64,000 nucleotides of DNA, taken from positions 62,001 through 126,000 of the forward strand of contig CANGNS010000001.1 in the NCBI GenBank assembly GCA_947455465.1. The letters run 5' to 3'. A model generated the notes under the pieces. The model saw only the letters and a list, made by a program, of their open reading frames with translations, ran no database searches and was not told where the DNA came from. Shown here in pieces: positions 55,494 to 64,000 of the stretch (position 1 is the first letter of the stretch; each line of letters begins with the position of its first letter). This DNA is from Comamonadaceae bacterium. GTDB taxonomy: Bacteria > Pseudomonadota > Gammaproteobacteria > Burkholderiales > Burkholderiaceae_C. The position numbers were made by a program, and so were the translations under genes.

Positions 55494-56597
55494 ATGTCGG
55501 AGTTTGTGCACACCGAGGTGCGCCAAGGGGTGGGAATGATCACCCTGGCGCGGCCCAAGGCGCTCAATGCGCTAAGCCTGGACATGGTGCGCGCCCTGTT
55601 GGGCACACTGCGCCAATGGCAGGCGGACTCGTCTATTGCCGCTGTCGCTTTGCGCGGCAGCGACAAGAACGGCCCCTTCGGCCAGTTTTGCGCTGGCGGC
55701 GACATCCGCTTTTTCCATGAAGCCGCCCTGGCCGGTGATCCCAGGCTGGAAGATTTTTTCACCGAGGAATACGCACTCAACCACCTAACGCACCAGTTGG
55801 GCAAGCCTTTCATCACTTTCTTGGACGGCATCGTTTACGGGGGCGGTATGGGCTTGTGCCAAGGTGCCAGCCACCGCCTGGTCACGGCCAACACCAAAAT
55901 GGCCATGCCCGAGACGCTGATCGGCTTGTTTGCCGATGTCGGTGGCGGTTATTTTCTGAGCCGCTGCCCTGGCGCAAGCGGCGCCTGGCTGGCCATGACG
56001 GGCCAAGCCATCCCGGCTGCCCAGGCCATCGCCCTGGGCCTGGCCGACCATTGGATTGACGCAGCCCAACAGCAAGCCGCTTGGGATGCGCTGCCCGCAT
56101 TACCCAACTTTGAAAAAGCCACGCTGCAAGCCTGGATCGCCCAGCACGCACCTACCGACGCGCCGGTCCACGCGGCAGGTGAGGAGGGCGCACAGATCGA
56201 TAAGCATTTTTCCGAGTCCACCGTAGCGGCGATTTGTGCCTCCTTGCAGGCCGACCCCGACCCGTGGGCGCAAGCCACTTTGGCTGGTTTACGCAAGCGT
56301 TCGCCCTTGATGCTGCATGTGGCCCTAGAGCATGTGCGCCGCGCCGCAGGCATGACGCTCGCCGAGGACTTGCGCATGGAGCGCGACATGGTGCGCCACT
56401 GCTTTCACGCCGCCCACCTGGGCCGCAGCGGCGCAGCCACCGACACGGTGGAAGGCATCCGTGCCCTGGTGGTGGACAAAGACCAGCAGCCACGCTGGAA
56501 TCCCTCGCGCATCGAGGACGTGCAGCCCGACATGGTGGCGCCGTTTTTTGCCAGCCCCTGGCCGGCATTTGCCCATCCGCTCAAAGACCTGGCCTGA
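55494..56597 (+). CDS. Enoyl-CoA hydratase/isomerase family protein (3-hydroxyisobutyryl-CoA hydrolase-like)
   Basis: The 367-residue protein belongs to the crotonase superfamily. FCAGGDIRFFHEA forms the first oxyanion-hole strand, and DGIVYGGGMGLCQGASHRL the second. MPETLIGLFADVGGGYFLSR is the segment that separates 3-hydroxyisobutyryl-CoA hydrolases from ordinary hydratases, and the greater length fits them too. That enzyme acts in valine breakdown. It follows typA by 25 bp on the same strand but need not be in the operon. Other 3-hydroxyacyl-CoA thioesters are possible substrates. Confidence 0.88.
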   Translation: MSEFVHTEVRQGVGMITLARPKALNALSLDMVRALLGTLRQWQADSSIAAVALRGSDKNGPFGQFCAGGDIRFFHEAALAGDPRLEDFFTEEYALNHLTHQLGKPFITFLDGIVYGGGMGLCQGASHRLVTANTKMAMPETLIGLFADVGGGYFLSRCPGASGAWLAMTGQAIPAAQAIALGLADHWIDAAQQQAAWDALPALPNFEKATLQAWIAQHAPTDAPVHAAGEEGAQIDKHFSESTVAAICASLQADPDPWAQATLAGLRKRSPLMLHVALEHVRRAAGMTLAEDLRMERDMVRHCFHAAHLGRSGAATDTVEGIRALVVDKDQQPRWNPSRIEDVQPDMVAPFFASPWPAFAHPLKDLA

Positions 56598-56630
56598 GCC
56601 GGGGTCTGATCCTGATTTAGCCCGCCGCGC

Positions 56631-57104
56631 CTAGCGGTGGTGCACCTTCATGGCGCGCTCGACTTCGCGCTTGCCTTCGCGGTCCTTGATGGTGTCGCGC
56701 TTGTCGTGCTCGGCTTTGCCCTTGGCCAGCGCGATATCGCATTTGATCTTGCCCGCTTTCCAATGCAGGTTGATGGGCACCAAGGTGTAGCCCTTTTGGT
56801 CCACTTTGCCGATCAGTCGCTTGATTTCGGCCTTGTGCATCAGCAGCTTGCGGGTGCGGATTTTGTCCGGGCTGATGTGGGTGGACGCCGTGTTTAAGGG
56901 GTGGATTTGCAGGCCGATCAGGAACAACTCGCCGTTGCGCACCACCACATAGCCGTCGGTCAGTTGCACCTTGCCTTCGCGCAGCGATTTAACCTCCCAG
57001 CCCTCGAGTACCAAGCCGGCTTCAAAGCGTTCTTCGAAAAAATAGTTGAAAGCCGCTTTTTTGTTATCAGCAATGCGGGCTGCGGTATCGGGTTTTTTGG
57101 CCAT
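56631..57104 (-). CDS. smpB: SsrA-binding protein SmpB
   Basis: The 157-residue protein works with tmRNA to free stalled ribosomes. [20 protein letters not shown] is the family N-terminus. [20 protein letters not shown] and the basic C-terminal tail, which enters the mRNA channel, are present. It is convergent with the preceding gene and divergent from ratA. The tmRNA gene itself was not seen in this window. Confidence 0.97.
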   Translation of the reverse strand: MAKKPDTAARIADNKKAAFNYFFEERFEAGLVLEGWEVKSLREGKVQLTDGYVVVRNGELFLIGLQIHPLNTASTHISPDKIRTRKLLMHKAEIKRLIGKVDQKGYTLVPINLHWKAGKIKCDIALAKGKAEHDKRDTIKDREGKREVERAMKVHHR

Positions 57105-57185
57105 GGCGCTCGGGAGAAGGGGGGCGGCAGGGCTGCGGTGCGGCCCTGGGGGCCTTCACTACAATCCGCGCGCAAGCCCCATTCT

Positions 57186-57618
57186 ATGAAAACCGTTCAC
57201 AAGTCCGTTCTGCTGTGGTACAGCCCCGCGCAAATGTATGCCCTGGTGACCGACGTGGCGCGCTACCCCGAGTTTCTTCCCTGGTGCGACCGCGCCGCCG
57301 TGCTCAGCCAGACGCCCGACGGCATGACGGCCGAAGTAGGCATCTTCTTTGCCGGCGTGCGCCAAAGCTTTGTCACCCGCAACACCCATGTCCCAGACCA
57401 GCGCGTAGACCTGCAGCTGGTCAAAGGCCCTTTTTCCCAGTTAGAAGGCAGCTGGCAATTTTTGCCGGTAGGCGACGGCACGCAACAGGCCAGCAAGGTG
57501 GAGCTGTCCTTGCACTACGGTTTTGACAGCGTCGCCCTGAGCGCCCTGGTCGGCCCGGTGTTTGACAAGATTGCCAATACCTTGGTCGAAGCTTTTGTGA
57601 AGCGGGCCCTGCAGGTTT

Positions 57619-57632
<14 letters not shown>
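57186..57632 (+). CDS. ratA: RatA/Coq10-like START-domain protein
   Basis: The 148-residue protein has the polyketide-cyclase/START fold of the Coq10/RatA family. YSPAQMYALVTDVARYPEFLP is the hallmark N-terminal segment and VDLQLVKGPFSQLEGSWQF the central one. The E. coli member was described as a toxin that blocks 70S assembly, while the family's Coq10 members bind ubiquinone. The latter role seems the more general one. It overlaps rnfH by 14 bp, the usual pairing, and is divergent from smpB. Confidence 0.93.
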
Positions 57633-59492
<1,860 letters not shown>

Positions 59493-59522
59493 GTCGCCTG
59501 CCGACACACTGCGCCGCTCCCC

Positions 59523-61154
59523 ATGACCCACGACACCATCCTGATCCTGGACTTTGGCTCCCAGGTGACCCAGCTCATTGCCCGGCGTGTGCGCGAGGCA
59601 CATGTGTTTTGCGAAGTCCACCCCTGCGACGTCAGCGAGGCCTGGCTGCGCGACTACGCCGCCAGCGGCAAGCTCAAGGGCATCATCCTGTCGGGCAGCC
59701 ACGCCAGCGCCTACGAGGAAGAGACGGACAAAGCGCCCCAAACCGTGTTTGAGCTGGGCATTCCGGTGCTGGGCATTTGTTACGGCATGCAAACCATGGC
59801 GCAGCAACTGGGCGGCCAGGTGCAAAGCGGCAGCACGCGCGAGTTTGGCTACGCCGAGGTGCGCGCGCATGGCCATACGGCTTTGCTGCAAGGCATTGAG
59901 GACTTCACCACGCCCGAGGGCCACGGCATGCTCAAGGTTTGGATGAGCCACGGCGACAAAGTCACCGCCATGCCGGCGGGCTTTAAGTTGATGGCCAGCA
60001 CGCCCAGCTGCCCGATTGCCGGTATGGCCGACGAGGCCCGGCGCTTTTACGGCCTGCAGTTTCACCCCGAAGTGACGCACACCGTGCAGGGCCAGGCGCT
60101 GCTGCAGCGCTTTGTGCTGGACATCTGCCAGGCGCGTGCCGACTGGGTGATGGGCGACTATGTGCAAGAAGCGGTGGAGGCGATTCGCCGCCAGGTGGGC
60201 GACGAAGAGGTGATTTTGGGCTTGTCGGGCGGCGTGGACTCGTCGGTAGCGGCTGCCTTGATTCACCGCGCCATTGGCGACCAGCTGACCTGCGTTTTCG
60301 TGGACCACGGCCTGCTGCGCCTCGATGAAGGCGACGCGGTCATGCAGATGTTTGTCGGCAAGCTGCACGCCAAAGTGGTGCGCGTCGACGCGGCGGAGCT
60401 GTTTTTGGGCAAGCTGGCCGGTGTATCCGAGCCCGAGGCCAAGCGCAAAATCATTGGCGGCTTGTTTGTGGACGTCTTTAAGGCCGAAGCTGCGCGCCTC
60501 AAAGCCGGGCAGGGCGGTGCCAATGGGCTGGTCAAAGGCGCTACTTTCCTGGCCCAGGGCACGATTTACCCCGACGTGATCGAGTCCGGCGGCGCCAAAA
60601 GCAAAAAAGCCGTCACCATCAAAAGCCACCACAACGTGGGCGGACTGCCCGAGCAACTGGGCCTCAAGCTGCTGGAGCCCCTGCGCGAACTGTTTAAAGA
60701 CGAAGTGCGCGAACTCGGCGTGGCGCTGGGCCTGCCCGCCGACATGGTTTACCGCCACCCCTTCCCCGGCCCGGGCCTGGGCGTGCGCATACTGGGCGAG
60801 GTGAAAAAAGAATACGCCGACTTGCTGCGCCGCGCAGACGCCATCTTTATCGAAGAGCTGCGCAATTTCCATGACCCGGCCAACGGCAAAAGCTGGTACG
60901 CGCTGACCTCGCAGGCATTTGCCGTGTTCTTACCAGTCAAAAGCGTGGGCGTGATGGGAGACGGCCGCACCTACGACTACGTCGTAGCCCTGCGCGCCGT
61001 GCAAACCAGCGACTTCATGACCGCCGACTGGGCAGAACTGCCGTATGCGCTGCTCAAAAAGGTGTCGGGCCGCATCATTAACGAAGTGCGCGGCATTAAC
61101 CGGGTGACCTATGACGTGTCGAGCAAACCGCCGGCGACGATCGAATGGGAGTGA
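59523..61154 (+). CDS. guaA: GMP synthase (glutamine-hydrolysing) GuaA
   Basis: The 543-residue enzyme aminates XMP to GMP. The N-terminal class I glutamine amidotransferase domain has its nucleophile in LGICYGMQ and the catalytic His/Glu in FHPEVTH. The ATP-pyrophosphatase domain has the P-loop LSGGVDSSV. The C-terminal dimerisation domain includes [12 protein letters not shown] and ends TIEWE. The gene ends at an abrupt change from GC-rich to AT-rich DNA; the 3' end of guaA is a known integration hotspot in bacteria. Confidence 0.97.
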   Translation: MTHDTILILDFGSQVTQLIARRVREAHVFCEVHPCDVSEAWLRDYAASGKLKGIILSGSHASAYEEETDKAPQTVFELGIPVLGICYGMQTMAQQLGGQVQSGSTREFGYAEVRAHGHTALLQGIEDFTTPEGHGMLKVWMSHGDKVTAMPAGFKLMASTPSCPIAGMADEARRFYGLQFHPEVTHTVQGQALLQRFVLDICQARADWVMGDYVQEAVEAIRRQVGDEEVILGLSGGVDSSVAAALIHRAIGDQLTCVFVDHGLLRLDEGDAVMQMFVGKLHAKVVRVDAAELFLGKLAGVSEPEAKRKIIGGLFVDVFKAEAARLKAGQGGANGLVKGATFLAQGTIYPDVIESGGAKSKKAVTIKSHHNVGGLPEQLGLKLLEPLRELFKDEVRELGVALGLPADMVYRHPFPGPGLGVRILGEVKKEYADLLRRADAIFIEELRNFHDPANGKSWYALTSQAFAVFLPVKSVGVMGDGRTYDYVVALRAVQTSDFMTADWAELPYALLKKVSGRIINEVRGINRVTYDVSSKPPATIEWE

Positions 61155-61313
61155 CTTTTTGAACGTAAGTAGTTGATTTATATATATTTTTTACTTTCGC
61201 AAAAGTTTCAAAAATCGTTAGGCTGTTGATTTTTGAGGTCTGCGAAGTTAAAGTTATACGTAAAGCTACACAAAGCTGTAGCTACTCAAAATCGTAGCAA
61301 CTCGCAGCCCCAT
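61155..61313 (+). promoter_or_regulatory. AT-rich leader of the post-guaA insert
   Basis: The base composition falls sharply right after the guaA stop. A perfect 7-bp inverted repeat AGCTACA-N6-TGTAGCT lies at 61264-61283, about 30 bp before the first ATG. It may be an operator or a leader hairpin. No copy of the guaA 3' end and no integrase gene was seen nearby. Confidence 0.4.
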
Positions 61314-61775
61314 ATGCCTCTCAAAAAACACTCATTTAACGACGACGAAGAGCCCATATTTGACGAAGCCGAGATCACCGTCAGCAAAGTAGAGATGGCG
61401 AAACTGCAGATGGATGCTGCCATAGCTGCCTACTTCGACAGACGTCTGGTTGCTTCCATTACTCTTGCTGGCGCCGCAGAGGAAATTTTTGGTGCGATGC
61501 TTACGCGAGACTGTATCCAAAACTCAGTCGAGAAAATCGCATCTCTACCGCCGTTGCGAGCTATTTTTGACAAGCAAGAAGATCGAATTAATTTCTTAAA
61601 TAACGTCAGAAATAACTTAAAACACGCAAGTAACAAGCTTGAGGATGACTTTGCTATCGCTGAGCTTGACGCTTTTTTTATGATTGCTAGAGCGCTTGGC
61701 AATTCCGAATTGCTTAATATTGAAGATACGCGTGCTATGAAAGCTTTTCGGAGTATCTACACTTCTAAGGTGTAA
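61314..61775 (+). CDS. Hypothetical protein with a HEPN-like motif
   Basis: The 153-residue protein is mostly helical and begins with an acidic stretch. It contains RNNLKH at residues 99-104, which fits the Arg-x4-6-His motif (with the polar residue after Arg) of HEPN domains. HEPN domains are often RNases in toxin-antitoxin and defence systems. ASITLAGAAEEIFGAMLTR at about 47-65 recalls a family of uncharacterised small helical proteins. Codon use is AT-rich, unlike the genes on either side. The start is uncertain: ATG 61314 has a poor Shine-Dalgarno, and TTG 61233 would add 27 residues. It is followed 11 bp later by the membrane protein gene. Function unknown; the HEPN link is a motif-level suggestion. 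Confidence 0.75.
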   Translation: MPLKKHSFNDDEEPIFDEAEITVSKVEMAKLQMDAAIAAYFDRRLVASITLAGAAEEIFGAMLTRDCIQNSVEKIASLPPLRAIFDKQEDRINFLNNVRNNLKHASNKLEDDFAIAELDAFFMIARALGNSELLNIEDTRAMKAFRSIYTSKV

Positions 61776-61786
61776 GAGAGGTAAAA

Positions 61787-62893
61787 ATGTCTTCCAATAA
61801 GATGCCAATGAGTACAAGCTACCAATCTGTCTTTTTGTTGTCAATATTGATGATATTCGTCGTCATTACTGGCGGTACTATTAGTGCCTCAAAGAGCGTT
61901 GGATTTGGAATTTGGTACTGGGGCTACACGGCTTGGAAGATGTACAAAAGAGACAGCGACGCGCTTGTTTCTCTACAGAAAATTATGCTGTGGTTCCAAG
62001 CTGCCGCTTTCTCTGTCGCGCTCGCAGGTCTCTTATTTTCTGCTTCTGACGCAAAAAGATACGTTAATGTCACGCCTTTGGGATTGCTTATCATAGCTTT
62101 CTTAAGTATGGGAACCACATATTTTCTGTACCAGTTTTTTAAAGGACAGCAGCACGGAAGTTCAACTTCTGCGTCATTTGCTGGTGGCTCTTCGATTGAT
62201 GATATTTTTTGGGAGCAAGCGTCACGCGAGTTGAATAGTAATAGACACGAGGCTACTTGGGCGAGGGCAATGGCAATTACCGAGGGTGACGATGGTAAGA
62301 CTAAAGCTCATTATATTAAGATTCGATCTACTGACTTACAACAAATCAACAATACTGTTGTAGATGATTTTGCTGTCCGTATTGAAGAAAAACCTAATGC
62401 GGTTGTTACTGAGCCGAAATTATTTTGGTCTTCATTCAGCGGGGTTGAAAAGTTGGCTATATTAGGAATAGTCGTGCTTGTAGGGTATGCGCTTTATGAT
62501 TCGTCAACATCTAACCTAAAGACAAGTTCAACTTTTCATAATTCTTCTACTTCTTCGCCTGAATCGTCAGATGTTCCTTTATCTGCCCAAACTCCAACTC
62601 AAGCAAATAATAGTAAAACAATTAAAAGCATAGAGGAAGTTAATTCTCTGTGTTATGTTTTTTGGGATGGACGTCGCTGGCAAAATGGAAAAACTGAAGG
62701 TGGAAAATTCCAACGTCTAGTTATTGGCCGCTATGGGGTTGAAGTTATTGAAGCGGCATTGCCTATAGAAATGGCTAAAGAATTCGGAATTAATGGAAAA
62801 AATCCGAATGAGATAGATATTGAAAAGAATGCTTTGGGTGCTTTTATGAAAGAGAACTGGTATCAACTAGAGTTGCTTTGTAAGTTGCGCTAA
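61787..62893 (+). CDS. Hypothetical membrane protein of the post-guaA insert
   Basis: The 368-residue protein has probable membrane helices at about residues 13-34, 66-86, 95-117 and 219-237. Between the third and fourth is a soluble stretch with W-x5-ELN, a W-ARAM segment, GDD and KAHYIKIR. That pattern recurs in many uncharacterised bacterial proteins, often at the cytosolic side. A Ser/Thr-rich linker follows the last helix, and then a C-terminal domain of about 90 residues. AGAGAGG lies 5 nt before the ATG. The gene is strongly AT-rich and co-oriented with the HEPN-like gene, so the two probably form one operon. A sensor or effector anchored in the membrane is possible; no function is claimed. 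Confidence 0.75.
   Translation: MSSNKMPMSTSYQSVFLLSILMIFVVITGGTISASKSVGFGIWYWGYTAWKMYKRDSDALVSLQKIMLWFQAAAFSVALAGLLFSASDAKRYVNVTPLGLLIIAFLSMGTTYFLYQFFKGQQHGSSTSASFAGGSSIDDIFWEQASRELNSNRHEATWARAMAITEGDDGKTKAHYIKIRSTDLQQINNTVVDDFAVRIEEKPNAVVTEPKLFWSSFSGVEKLAILGIVVLVGYALYDSSTSNLKTSSTFHNSSTSSPESSDVPLSAQTPTQANNSKTIKSIEEVNSLCYVFWDGRRWQNGKTEGGKFQRLVIGRYGVEVIEAALPIEMAKEFGINGKNPNEIDIEKNALGAFMKENWYQLELLCKLR

Positions 62894-64000
<1,107 letters not shown>

Overview
The window looks like the chromosome of a GC-rich betaproteobacterium of the order Burkholderiales, most likely Comamonadaceae (Polaromonas/Rhodoferax/Limnohabitans-like). The grounds are gene content and order: cysI with a DUF934 gene, fdxA with a TrxR-like ferredoxin-NADP reductase, rimP-nusA-infB-rbfA-truB-typA, smpB-ratA-rnfH-guaB-guaA, and a coxSLMDEG set. 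Genus cannot be settled by eye. Nearly everything is ordinary chromosome. Two stretches are AT-rich and look acquired: the first 2.2 kb, and 61.2-63.1 kb.

Layout. (1) 1-2210: an integration site in a tRNA-Asn(GUU) gene. The tRNA is intact at 545-620. Its 5' half plus upstream flank is repeated exactly (50 bp) at 2161-2210. Between the copies lies a 1.58-kb unit with one tyrosine recombinase. A second, different integrase runs off the left edge. A 29-bp iteron-like sequence sits about 108 bp left of both tRNA copies, which suggests tandem elements. (2) 2.3-6.9 kb, minus strand: sulfite reductase hemoprotein, DUF934 protein, 7Fe ferredoxin, ferredoxin-NADP reductase and a nitroreductase. (3) 6.9-14.6 kb: a divergent nucleoside-use locus, with a BMP-type ABC importer on the plus strand and ribokinase, nucleoside hydrolase and a 2-oxoglutarate oxygenase on the minus strand. 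(4) 14.6-29.8 kb: housekeeping genes (mnmC, an iron-trafficking protein gene, dsbB, argA, hrpA, an aminotransferase, cysB, a CbiX chelatase, lptGF, pepA, holC, tRNA-Ser). (5) 29.9-35.6 kb: a complete RND efflux operon. (6) 35.7-40.2 kb: SPFH/NfeD pair, an Orn/Lys/Arg decarboxylase, fabI. (7) 40.3-46.8 kb: a form II CO-dehydrogenase-like operon, coxS-L-M then D-E-G. (8) 47-57 kb: the translation and transcription operon rimP to typA, an enoyl-CoA hydratase/hydrolase and smpB. (9) 57-61.2 kb: ratA, rnfH, guaB, guaA. (10) 61.2-63.2 kb: an AT-rich two-gene insert directly after guaA, with a HEPN-like protein and a membrane protein of unknown function. (11) 63.2 kb to the right edge: tadA fused in frame to a haloalkane-dehalogenase-like domain.

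How the genes work together. CysB (24 kb) is the expected activator of cysI (5-6.8 kb), and the CbiX chelatase at 25 kb could help supply its siroheme. No cysJ is present; ferredoxin and its reductase sit where the electron source would be needed. The importer at 10-14.6 kb would bring in nucleosides, which the hydrolase splits and ribokinase phosphorylates. The most unusual items are the split tRNA-Asn locus, the TadA fusion, the AT-rich pair after guaA, and an MnmC whose methyltransferase half looks degenerate.
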